Numbered from the stretch's first letter, positions 1 to 5,735 are shown. The stretch is DNA of 5,735 nucleotides from JAAZFF01 sp964405775 (GCA_964405775.1 CAYOPG010000110.1:1-5735); one strand, 5' to 3'. The notes: generated by a model from the sequence alone, not told the origin. Numbers and translations: made by a program.

Positions 1-132
1 GAAGCGGTTGAGGCAACGAAAGAAGTTGTTTCAGACGCAAAGGAAATAGTTGAGGAGAAGATCGCCGGAGCGGTTGAGAACACTAAAGAAGCAGTTGCTG
101 AAGCTGTGGACGCTGTCGAAGATAAAATTGAA
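1..132 (+). repeat. Two tandem 66-base (22-residue) coding repeats, each made of two 11-residue units
   Basis: Bases 1-66 and 67-132 encode two 22-residue blocks that align without gaps and share 12 of 22 residues. GCGGTTGAG occurs at both 4-12 and 70-78, the same phase of each unit. Each block splits into two 11-residue halves with the same hydrophobic and charge pattern. The array probably continues upstream of the window, so the copy number is unknown. Confidence 0.7.
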
Positions 133-171
133 GCTCCCGCTCCTACTGAAGCTGCGGACGCTGCGCAATAG
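1..171 (+). CDS. 3' end of a Glu/Ala/Lys/Val-rich hendecad-repeat protein (5' truncated by window)
   Basis: The frame is open from the first base and ends at a TAG at 169-171, giving the last 56 residues of a protein that starts outside the window. I do not recognise a specific family. Residues 1-44 form four consecutive 11-residue units (EAVEATKEVVS, DAKEIVEEKIA, GAVENTKEAVA, EAVDAVEDKIE), with Ala at unit position 2, an acidic residue at 4 and 8, and Val or Ile at 10. A short Pro/Ala-rich tail (APAPTEAADAAQ) follows. Such 11-mers usually form long amphipathic helices or right-handed coiled coils, as in LEA-like, YtxH-like or apolipoprotein-like proteins. The visible part has no membrane segment. 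The FHA gene begins 33 bases downstream on the same strand, so co-transcription is likely. The repetitive pattern and clean stop support real coding; function is unknown. Confidence 0.75.
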   Translation, partial: EAVEATKEVVSDAKEIVEEKIAGAVENTKEAVAEAVDAVEDKIEAPAPTEAADAAQ

Positions 172-193
172 TAAGAAGCCAAAGATAATTGGC

Positions 194-199
194 AGGAGG
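194..199 (+). promoter_or_regulatory. Shine-Dalgarno site of the FHA gene
   Basis: A full AGGAGG lies 5 bases before the ATG at 205. It is the strongest ribosome binding site in the window and fixes the FHA start codon. It suggests this gene is translated well independently of the repeat-protein gene that ends 33 bases upstream of the ATG. Confidence 0.8.
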
Positions 200-204
200 T
201 TGTA

Positions 205-783
205 ATGGCGTATTTGGTTATTAACGATGGCAGCGAGAAGGGGAACCGCATCGACCTGACAGGGGCTGCCGAGTTTTTTATCGGACGTTCTGCTGACAAG
301 TCGGATGTGGTTATACCTTCGGGATCCGTTTCCGGGCGTCATTGCTCTCTCGCCAAGGGGGATGAAAGTTTCTTAATAAAGGATCTGGATTCCACTAATG
401 GTTCTTTTCTGAACGGCATAAAGTTCACTGGAGAGCAGAAGGTCTACAGGGGTGATAACATCGTTTTGGGCGATGTGCAGATGGTACTACTAGGCGAAGA
501 CGTGCCAATACGTCCTGACGCCAACGCTGCAGTTGCGGGAGGCGAGGCCTCTATTGTGCAGAAAGTCACTCCTGTAAAAGCGCCAGCTACCGAGCCTGCT
601 GCCGCGCGACCACGCTCTGGTCCACCTACGCTGAACATTACGGCGTCCAAGACAGTCAAAGTGCTGCCGTCAAGTTTCAAAAAGAAGAAAAAAGGCGGAT
701 CCTTCTGGATTGTGCTTATATTTCTAGCCTCCGTTCTTGCCATTTATTTGTTGTTCGTTTTGGTGAAAACCATAATCGGTTGA
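205..783 (+). CDS. FHA-domain protein with C-terminal membrane anchor
   Basis: This 192-residue protein has an N-terminal forkhead-associated domain (about residues 3-97), a fold that binds phosphothreonine peptides. The conserved set is visible: Gly27-Arg28, Ser43, Arg45-His46, Asn65-Gly66 in DSTNGSFLNG, and Asn70-Gly71. These are the residues expected to contact a phosphothreonine ligand, so binding is probably intact. A Pro/Ala-rich linker of about 60 residues follows, then five lysines (159-163) and one hydrophobic segment (about 167-187) ending five residues before the C-terminus. There is no signal peptide. The lysine cluster before the segment predicts a cytoplasmic FHA domain anchored in the inner membrane. 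The gene lies between the repeat-protein gene and ispF, which starts 16 bases after its TGA. No kinase or phosphatase gene is in the window, so the phosphorylated partner is unknown. Domain assignment is confident; the biological role is not. Confidence 0.9.
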   Translation: MAYLVINDGSEKGNRIDLTGAAEFFIGRSADKSDVVIPSGSVSGRHCSLAKGDESFLIKDLDSTNGSFLNGIKFTGEQKVYRGDNIVLGDVQMVLLGEDVPIRPDANAAVAGGEASIVQKVTPVKAPATEPAAARPRSGPPTLNITASKTVKVLPSSFKKKKKGGSFWIVLIFLASVLAIYLLFVLVKTIIG

Positions 784-799
784 CGGGAGCCATCAGAAG

Positions 800-1273
800 A
801 TGATCCGTACGGGGATAGGCTTTGACGCACATCGATTTGCTGAGAGTAGAAGACTAGTTCTTTGCGGGGCAGTCGTCCCACACCATGTCGGACTTCTTGG
901 GCATTCTGACGCCGATGTTGCCACGCATGCCCTGATCGATGCAATACTGGGGGCCGCCGCAATTGGCGATATAGGAAAGCTTTTCCCAGACACCGACAAC
1001 CGTTGGAAGGACGCGGACAGCGTGGAACTTCTGCGAGACGTGGTGGCACGTATATGCAGGACTGGATGGGGTATCGTCAATGTGGATATAACGATTGTGT
1101 GCGAAGCTCCTAAACTAGCTCCCCACATAGACAAAATGCGCGCCAATATCTCTGATGCCCTGCGGATTGGGGGGGAATGCGTATCAGTCAAAGCCACGAC
1201 CGTTGAGGGTCTCGGTGCAATCGGTCGACGCGAGGGGATCTCCGCAATGGCCGTAGCGACCATAAGTGACTAA
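800..1273 (+). CDS. ispF: 2-C-methyl-D-erythritol 2,4-cyclodiphosphate synthase
   Basis: IspF cyclises CDP-ME 2-phosphate to 2-C-methyl-D-erythritol 2,4-cyclodiphosphate with release of CMP, a cytosolic step of the MEP isoprenoid pathway; the enzyme is a trimer. At 157 residues it has normal family length. Visible motifs are GIGFDAH near the N-terminus, GHSDADV at 34-40, GDIGKLFPDTD at 56-66 and VKATTVEGLG at 130-139. The metal ligands correspond to Asp9, His11 and His43, and the conserved Thr133-Thr134, Glu136 and Arg143 are present. Residue 140 is Ala where Phe is usual (LGF in E. coli), in the hydrophobic cavity at the trimer axis. The ATG start gives the canonical N-terminus; GGGAG at 785-789 lies 10 bases upstream. 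ispF is 16 bases after the FHA gene and 21 bases before cysS, consistent with one operon. IspD, its frequent neighbour or fusion partner, is not in the window. Confidence 0.97.
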   Translation: MIRTGIGFDAHRFAESRRLVLCGAVVPHHVGLLGHSDADVATHALIDAILGAAAIGDIGKLFPDTDNRWKDADSVELLRDVVARICRTGWGIVNVDITIVCEAPKLAPHIDKMRANISDALRIGGECVSVKATTVEGLGAIGRREGISAMAVATISD

Positions 1274-1294
1274 ATTAATTATCCCCTTATTGCC

Positions 1295-2689
1295 ATGAAA
1301 TTCTATAACTCACTGACAAGACAAAAAGAGGAATTCAAATCGCTCATGCCGGGTAAGGTGGGGCTCTATACGTGCGGTCCGACCGTGTACGATTATGCCC
1401 ATATCGGGAATTTCAGGGCGTACGTTTTTGAAGACATTCTCAGACGTGCGCTTGAATACGCCGGATACGAAGTGACGCAGGTGATGAACCTCACTGACGT
1501 GGACGACAAAACTATCCGCGGTGCTATGAGGAACAAGGTCACGTTGCGTGAGTACACGCAAAAGTACAAAGAATCTTTTTTCGCCGATCTGAAGACCTTG
1601 GGCATCGAACCGGTCGAACATTACCCTGCCGCGACGGATCATATTCCTGAAGTAATCGAGCTTATCGAAAGGCTTTTCGAGCGGGGATTGACCTACAAGT
1701 CCGATGACGGATCGGTCTATTTCAGCGTGGCGAAATTTCCTGAATACGGCAAGCTTGCACATCTGGATCGCGAAGGCATGCGTTCGGGTGTGCGCATTTC
1801 CAACGATGAATATGATAAGGACGCTGTCGGCGACTTCGCCGTCTGGAAGGCCTGGGATGAGGACGATGGCGATGTTGTATGGGATTCACCTTGGGGGCGC
1901 GGACGACCTGGCTGGCATATAGAGTGTTCTGCAATGTCTATGAAATACCTCGGAGAGAGCTTCGACATCCATACAGGCGGCATAGACAATATGTTCCCGC
2001 ACCATGAGAATGAAATAGCGCAGTCTGAGGGTGCCACCGGCAAGCCTTTTGTGCATACGTGGCTGCATTGTGCACATCTGCGCGTTAACGGTGAAAAGAT
2101 GTCAAAGTCTCTTGGCAATTTCTATACGCTTAGAGACTTGAAGGAAAAAGGCTACGATGGACGTGAAATACGCTACGTACTTTTGGCGGGACAGTACCGC
2201 CAGCCTCTAAATTTCACCTTCGACGCGATTGCGGCCGCTCATACAGCTCTTTCCAGAGTTGATGAGTTCGTGAGACTTGCCTCTGCGAGGGCGGGGGACT
2301 CCAAGCCGACAGGGGATTCACCCTTATGGGTATCCGAACCCTTGAATGCTTTTGGAGAAGCACTGGCTGACGACCTGAATACTCCTCTGGCGCTAGCTTC
2401 GCTTTATTCTCTTATTGGAAGCGGCAATAAAGCCGAGTTCGCAGGCACGCTCGACTCCTGTGCGGCCGCCCACGCAATGCGTGCGCTGGAGAAAATGGAT
2501 CGCGTCCTCAATTTGATTTTTAGGGCAGAAGAATCCGTTCCTGCCGAGGTCGAAGCGCTGGTTGCAAAGAGGGCGGAGGCGCGCAAGGCTAAGCAATGGG
2601 CAGATTCAGATCACATCCGTGATGAGATTGCGAATCTCGGATGGGTCGTGAAAGACACGCCGGAAGGCCAGAAACTCAGTCCTAAATAG
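1295..2689 (+). CDS. cysS: Cysteinyl-tRNA synthetase
   Basis: CysRS is a class I synthetase that activates cysteine with ATP and charges tRNA-Cys in the cytosol. The 464 residues match the usual full length (E. coli 461). The catalytic signatures are HIGN at 36-39 and KMSKS at 268-272. The zinc ligands that select cysteine correspond to Cys27, Cys211, His236 and Glu240. Other family blocks are LTDVDDK near residue 67, GWHIECSAM at 206-214, and a C-terminal tRNA-binding tail ending in the typical 'IANLGWVVKDTPEGQ' pattern. The active-site stretch reads DIHTGGIDNMFPHHENE; HTGG instead of E. coli-type HGGG is a known lineage variant. The start is 21 bases after ispF. No Shine-Dalgarno sequence is visible in the leader, but the MKFYNSLT N-terminus is canonical, so the start is trusted. 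No T-box leader fits in the gap. The stop is 6 bases from the convergent ABC-F stop. Confidence 0.98.
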   Translation: MKFYNSLTRQKEEFKSLMPGKVGLYTCGPTVYDYAHIGNFRAYVFEDILRRALEYAGYEVTQVMNLTDVDDKTIRGAMRNKVTLREYTQKYKESFFADLKTLGIEPVEHYPAATDHIPEVIELIERLFERGLTYKSDDGSVYFSVAKFPEYGKLAHLDREGMRSGVRISNDEYDKDAVGDFAVWKAWDEDDGDVVWDSPWGRGRPGWHIECSAMSMKYLGESFDIHTGGIDNMFPHHENEIAQSEGATGKPFVHTWLHCAHLRVNGEKMSKSLGNFYTLRDLKEKGYDGREIRYVLLAGQYRQPLNFTFDAIAAAHTALSRVDEFVRLASARAGDSKPTGDSPLWVSEPLNAFGEALADDLNTPLALASLYSLIGSGNKAEFAGTLDSCAAAHAMRALEKMDRVLNLIFRAEESVPAEVEALVAKRAEARKAKQWADSDHIRDEIANLGWVVKDTPEGQKLSPK

Positions 2690-2695
2690 ACCTTC

Positions 2696-4684
2696 TTATT
2701 CAGCTTCTAGGAAGGCTAGTTCAGACGCCGCCTGCTCCCAGAGGGTGTTGACAGTGGCCAGCTCTTTTTGGATCTCAGACAGGCGGCGGTTGATGTTTTC
2801 GAAGTCAGGTCTGGCATCACCGTCCGCAGAAAGTTCCTCAACGAGCTTAACCTGTTCGCTCTCGAGTTTCTCTATGCGCTCCTCGGCAGCCGTTACGCGG
2901 CGTTTGAGGGAAGTCAGTAGAGGCTTGAGCTTTTCCCTTTCGAGTGCGCGTTGTTTACGCTGCTCTTTCTTGCTGAGCGTCTGGGGGGTGTCAGACGAAT
3001 CGTATTTGCCATCTGAGTTGACGGTTATTGATATCTCGTTTCCGCCTTGTCGTTGCGGATCTTTATTTTCCTTGTTCAGGCGTTCGCGGAAATCATCGTA
3101 ACCGCCGGGGAATTTTCGCACTACGTTGTCGGAGACCTCTATGATGTTCTCGGCTACGGCGCGTACAAATTCCACGTCATGGCTTACGATGATCACGGTG
3201 CCTTCGTATTTGACGAGCTCTTCCTCCAGTGCCCGGCGCCCGTTTATGTCGAGGTGGGTTGTCGGTTCGTCAAGCACCAGCATGTTGGGTTTCGCCGCGT
3301 AGATGCGCGCGAAGGCAAGCCTGATCTTTTCGCCGCCGCTAAGGACTCCGGCGGTTTTAAAAGCGTCGTCGCCGCTGAATCCGAACGCTCCGAGAAGCGT
3401 TCGGGCGGAGGCTTCTGTCAGAGTGGCGTCTTCCAGACGCACCACGTTTATCAGAGAACGTTCCGGCGGGATCGTTTCGGAAATGTCCTGCGATACATAA
3501 CCGGGTACTACCTTGTGGCCTAAAATAACCTCGCCCTCTGTGGGTGCCCGTGTGCCTGCGAAAAGGCGTGCAAGTGTTGTTTTGCCCATCCCGTTGAATC
3601 CCACCAGAGCCACGTGTTCGCCGCGTCCTATTTCGAACGAGACGTCGCGGAATATACAGTTTGATCCATCGTAGGAAAACCCCGTGTTTTTAAGCGTGAG
3701 AGCGGTGGTGCCGCAATGGTGAAAATCGGGCAGGCGTATTTTCCCGGCGGAGGATGCTTGACGCGGCACGACGATTTCCTCCATCTTCTCGATCATCTTT
3801 ATGCGTGATTGAACTTGAGGAGCCTTCGACGGGGTGTAGCGGAAAGTGTCTATAAAGCGCTGCATCTGGTCGCGCAATCTATCTTGGTTGCGTTTGGCAG
3901 CGACGAGGGTGTCGTAGCGTTGAATGCGCTCCTTAAGATAAAAATCGTATCCGCCGTTGTAGCGGGTTACGGTGCGGCCATCCACTTCGATGGTGCTGTT
4001 CGTCAGTGTTCGCAGCAGATACCGGTCGTGTGAGATAATCAGCAGCGTGCCTTGGTATTCGCGCAGATAGTGTTGCATCCATTCTACTGCCGGCAGATCG
4101 AGGTAGTTGGATGGTTCGTCGAGCATCAGCAAATCTGGTTGCGCAACGAACGTGCGTACCATCTCGGCGCGCATCTTCCATCCTCCGCTGAACTCCGAAA
4201 ATGGGTGTTCAAGCTTATCCGGTTGGAATCCGAGGCCGCACAGCGCCTCTTTGACGCGCGCTTCTATAGTGTAGCCGCCGAGGTGCTCGAACTCAGTCTG
4301 CAAATCTCCGAGTTTTGATAGGGATTGACTGCGTTCTTGCGAATCCACTGGTAAGTCCGGCAGTTCCTTCTCGATGGCGTGGATACCGCGCTCGAGTTCC
4401 TTCAAACGCTTCGAGGCCCGCAACGTATAAGAAAGCAGTGTGTCTTCTTCGTTCCACTTGTTCAGTTGCTGGTGCAGATGTCCAATCGTGGGTTTTGAGC
4501 CTTCGAATAGAACAGCACCTCGCTCTGGGCTGGATTCACCCGATATGAGATTGAAGATAGTAGATTTGCCAGCGCCGTTGGGGCCGATTATGCCGCATCT
4601 CTCGCCCTTGTTTATTTTGAACGACACATCTCTGAGGACGTCCTGAGTGCCGAAATTTATGCTGACATTTTGAAACGAAATCAT
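2696..4684 (-). CDS. ABC-F family ATPase, ribosome-associated translation factor
   Basis: Two ABC ATPase domains on one 662-residue chain and no membrane segments identify an ABC-F protein. Members bind the ribosomal E site and act on stalled or drug-bound ribosomes; they are not transporters. Domain 1 has Walker A GPNGAGKST (34-42), an arm insertion (about 90-140), signature SGGWKMR (166-172), Walker B LLMLDEP (185-191) and SHDR (218-221). The interdomain linker carries the P-site tRNA interaction motif, FRYTPSKAPQVQSRIKMIEK (281-300). Domain 2 has Walker A GFNGMGKTT (362-370), LSGGEKIR (448-455), MLVLDEP (468-474) and SHD (501-503). A basic, coiled-coil C-terminal domain spans about 572-661. 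The usual DEPTNHLD reads DEPSNYLD and DEPTTHLD here; both Walker B glutamates are kept. I chose the ATG at 4684, giving MISFQNVSI, over a GTG five codons upstream because it overlaps the nusB stop and follows an AGGAG. The layout resembles the YheS/YdiF/Uup housekeeping types; the exact subfamily, and any antibiotic role, cannot be set by eye. Confidence 0.93.
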   Translation of the reverse strand: MISFQNVSINFGTQDVLRDVSFKINKGERCGIIGPNGAGKSTIFNLISGESSPERGAVLFEGSKPTIGHLHQQLNKWNEEDTLLSYTLRASKRLKELERGIHAIEKELPDLPVDSQERSQSLSKLGDLQTEFEHLGGYTIEARVKEALCGLGFQPDKLEHPFSEFSGGWKMRAEMVRTFVAQPDLLMLDEPSNYLDLPAVEWMQHYLREYQGTLLIISHDRYLLRTLTNSTIEVDGRTVTRYNGGYDFYLKERIQRYDTLVAAKRNQDRLRDQMQRFIDTFRYTPSKAPQVQSRIKMIEKMEEIVVPRQASSAGKIRLPDFHHCGTTALTLKNTGFSYDGSNCIFRDVSFEIGRGEHVALVGFNGMGKTTLARLFAGTRAPTEGEVILGHKVVPGYVSQDISETIPPERSLINVVRLEDATLTEASARTLLGAFGFSGDDAFKTAGVLSGGEKIRLAFARIYAAKPNMLVLDEPTTHLDINGRRALEEELVKYEGTVIIVSHDVEFVRAVAENIIEVSDNVVRKFPGGYDDFRERLNKENKDPQRQGGNEISITVNSDGKYDSSDTPQTLSKKEQRKQRALEREKLKPLLTSLKRRVTAAEERIEKLESEQVKLVEELSADGDARPDFENINRRLSEIQKELATVNTLWEQAASELAFLEAE

Positions 4685-4703
4685 TGCGCCGGAGACCACT
4701 CCT
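4681..4703 (-). promoter_or_regulatory. ATGA start/stop overlap with internal Shine-Dalgarno for the ABC-F gene
   Basis: On the minus strand the nusB stop TGA (4683-4681) overlaps the ABC-F ATG (4684-4682) as ATGA. An AGGAG (4703-4699), formed by the nusB Gln-Glu codons, lies about 14 bases before this ATG, slightly far but usable. It runs into the alternative GTG at 4699-4697, so it cannot serve that start. The arrangement is typical of translational coupling, in which ribosomes ending nusB reinitiate on the ABC-F gene. Confidence 0.7.
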
Positions 4704-5169
4704 GCGGCTCGGTTTTCTCCGCATTGTATGATCGCGCGATTTTATCTAGAATCCCGTTCACGAACCTGCCCGATTCTCGCGTGCCGAAAAATTTGGAGAT
4801 GTCCACGGCTTCGTTGATTACTACCGGCTGCGGTGCTTTTTCTCGCGCAAAGCAAAGCTCAAAAATACCCAATCGCAGAACATTCCGTTCTACCGTGCCG
4901 ATGCGTTTTATGTCCCAGTTTTTTACATTGGAGGAGATAAGCTTGTCTATCTCTTCTTGACGCTTCATGACGCCACCTACGAGTTCCTCTGTGAAACTGC
5001 GTATGGGCCCCGGAGGCTGCAAATCCGATGCTTTGTCATCGCGCAGGCGTATCTGGCCATCCCAGAATTCTTTGAAAAGCTCCGCAGGATCCTTTTCCCT
5101 GTCGGGGTTGAGGTCGAGCTGGAAAAGTATTTGCACGGCCCATTCACGGCCTTCGCGTCTCGTGGACAT
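4681..5169 (-). CDS. nusB: Transcription antitermination factor NusB
   Basis: NusB pairs with NusE (ribosomal protein S10), binds boxA RNA and supports antitermination of rRNA operons. The 162-residue product shows the family blocks in order: an N-terminal Arg-rich helix RREGREWAVQILFQLDL (4-20) equivalent to the boxA-contacting start, the central IGTVERNVLRLGIFEL (90-105), and PVVINEAVDISKFFG (115-129) followed by GRFVNGILDKIA (134-145). It is longer than the E. coli protein (139) because of an insertion around residues 36-55 and a C-terminal tail rich in Glu and Pro. The ATG at 5169 is secure because an in-frame TAA lies only three codons upstream (5181-5179). The nearest GGAG (5188-5185) is 15 bases away, so initiation may depend on translation of ribH, which ends 25 bases upstream. 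The stop overlaps the ABC-F start. Confidence 0.96.
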   Translation of the reverse strand: MSTRREGREWAVQILFQLDLNPDREKDPAELFKEFWDGQIRLRDDKASDLQPPGPIRSFTEELVGGVMKRQEEIDKLISSNVKNWDIKRIGTVERNVLRLGIFELCFAREKAPQPVVINEAVDISKFFGTRESGRFVNGILDKIARSYNAEKTEPQEWSPAQ

Positions 5170-5194
5170 GTCTGGTTGTTATGGCTCCGTTGCT

Positions 5195-5656
5195 TTAGAT
5201 CTGGTCGAAAACCGAAACCATTTCAATGGCGGCGGCAGCCGCATCCCAACCTTTGTTGCCGGCTTTTGTGCCAGAGCGTTCAACAGCCTGCTCTATCGTG
5301 TCTGCTGCGATCAGGCCATTTACGACTGGCAAGTTGTACTGCAGACCGATGCCGGATAGCGACCTGGCAACCTGTGTGTTGATGAGCTCGGCGTGTGGCG
5401 TAGCGCCTTGTATAACGCATCCCAGCGCTATAACGGCGTCGAACTTCTTGGATTTGGCAAGACGCTGTGCGGCCAACGGGATCTCCGCGGCACCCGGCAC
5501 GAGCACTACCGAGATGTCGTCCTCTGCGCCGCCATGCCTGAGAAGGCAGTCCTCCGCGCCCTTGAGGAGCTGGTCTGTGAAGAAGCTGTTGAAGCGGCTG
5601 ACGACTATGCCGAATTTTTTGCCCTGCGCTAGAAGTTTGCCTTCGAATATTTTCAT
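5195..5656 (-). CDS. ribH: 6,7-dimethyl-8-ribityllumazine synthase
   Basis: RibH condenses 5-amino-6-ribitylamino-uracil with 3,4-dihydroxy-2-butanone 4-phosphate to form lumazine, the penultimate riboflavin step, and usually assembles as pentamers or 60-mer capsids. The 153 residues have standard length. Key residues fall at the B. subtilis positions: Phe22 in VSRFNSFFTDQLL, Glu58 in VPGAAEIP, Thr86 and the catalytic His88 in GATPHAEL, and the phosphate-binding Arg127 in ERSGTKAGNKG. Two positions depart from the common pattern: Gln83 where Arg or Lys is frequent (VIQG), and Asn113 where Phe is frequent (VNGLI rather than FGVLT). The ATG start has a GGAGAC (5668-5663) 6 bases upstream, a good ribosome binding site. 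It is followed by nusB after 25 bases, a classic pairing. No other rib gene is visible. Confidence 0.97.
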   Translation of the reverse strand: MKIFEGKLLAQGKKFGIVVSRFNSFFTDQLLKGAEDCLLRHGGAEDDISVVLVPGAAEIPLAAQRLAKSKKFDAVIALGCVIQGATPHAELINTQVARSLSGIGLQYNLPVVNGLIAADTIEQAVERSGTKAGNKGWDAAAAAIEMVSVFDQI

Positions 5657-5735
5657 TTAATTGTCTCCGAACAAATTTGGAACAGCACATTAAGCCTCAA
5701 AATCGCAAAAAAAGCAAGGATAAAACGGTTCAGGG
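5657..5735 (-). other. AT-richer leader upstream of ribH, no confirmed element
   Basis: These 79 bases hold 30 G or C and look AT-richer than the flanking coding sequence, which suits an intergenic leader. They contain the ribH ribosome binding site (5668-5663). A possible promoter, TTGCTT (5717-5712) and TAATGT (5692-5687) with 19 bases between, is a poor match and is not claimed. I see none of the conserved blocks of an FMN riboswitch, though one could lie beyond the window edge. One minus-strand frame is open and ends in a TGA overlapping the ribH ATG, but its 26 residues resemble nothing I know. Confidence 0.4.

Noticed and set aside
676..695. A-rich run in the FHA gene as a programmed frameshift or slippage site that would remove the membrane anchor
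   Set aside because: The heptamers are C AAA AAG and G AAA AAA, not true X XXY YYZ slippery sites, and six A residues is modest for transcriptional slippage. The run is explained by five lysine codons before a membrane helix.
793..1263. Long minus-strand open frame antisense to nearly all of ispF (156 codons)
   Set aside because: It mirrors a well-supported enzyme gene, has low-complexity Ser/Ala/Arg/Pro composition, no recognisable motif and no ribosome binding site; it follows from codon bias of ispF.
2471..2483. Perfect inverted repeat CACGCA-A-TGCGTG
   Set aside because: It is inside cysS coding sequence, single copy and short; no regulatory role is suggested by position.
2702..2717. 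Small hairpin near the convergent junction as a bidirectional terminator
   Set aside because: The stem is six pairs with a bulge and a three-base loop, and neither strand has a following T-run.
3047..3523. Plus-strand open frame of 158 codons inside the ABC-F gene
   Set aside because: It lies opposite the second ATPase domain, whose motifs are intact, and shows no domain of its own.
5226..5660. Plus-strand open frame of 144 codons antisense to ribH
   Set aside because: It covers the conserved ribH gene in reverse, is Ser/Ala/Pro-rich and has no known motif.
5653..5733. Possible C-terminal end of a gene upstream of ribH, stopping in an ATGA overlap with the ribH start
   Set aside because: The frame is open for 26 codons to the window edge, but the residues are hydrophobic without a recognisable pattern and the region has the lower G+C of a leader. 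It cannot be told from chance without more sequence.
5657..5735. FMN riboswitch upstream of ribH
   Set aside because: None of the conserved RFN blocks is visible in the available 79 bases; an element farther upstream cannot be excluded.

Overview
The window is an ordinary bacterial chromosomal segment with two gene groups facing each other. The MEP-pathway enzyme IspF, a bacterial CysRS, NusB, lumazine synthase and Shine-Dalgarno-like sites all indicate Bacteria. Base composition looks balanced and fairly even, with no insertion sequence, integrase, phage gene, tRNA, rRNA or CRISPR array. The lineage cannot be fixed from the sequence. Residue variants in CysRS (an HTGG motif), the ABC-F protein (DEPSNYLD) and lumazine synthase (an Asn-Gly-Leu-Ile stretch) remind me of PVC-group bacteria such as Verrucomicrobiota or Kiritimatiellota, but this is only an impression.

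The plus-strand group occupies positions 1 to 2689. It opens with the 3' end of a gene for a Glu/Ala/Lys/Val-rich protein built from 11-residue repeats. Next come a phosphothreonine-recognition (FHA) protein with a C-terminal membrane anchor, ispF (isoprenoid precursor synthesis) and cysS (cysteinyl-tRNA synthetase). Gaps are 33, 16 and 21 bases with no terminator in them, so one transcript is likely.

The minus-strand group runs leftward from about 5656 to 2696: ribH (riboflavin synthesis), nusB (antitermination and rRNA transcription) and an ABC-F ribosome-associated ATPase. The ribH-nusB gap is 25 bases. nusB and the ABC-F gene overlap in an ATGA, suggesting translational coupling. ribH next to nusB is a widely conserved pairing. 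The two groups converge with only 6 bases between the cysS and ABC-F stop codons.

Five of the seven genes are well-known housekeeping genes with their catalytic motifs intact. I did not find a convincing new biological system. The least explained part is the left end, where the hendecad-repeat protein sits directly upstream of the tail-anchored FHA protein. Other points worth a look are the absence of a Shine-Dalgarno sequence before cysS, the terminator-less convergent junction, and a few residue substitutions near active sites in IspF, RibH and the ABC-F protein.
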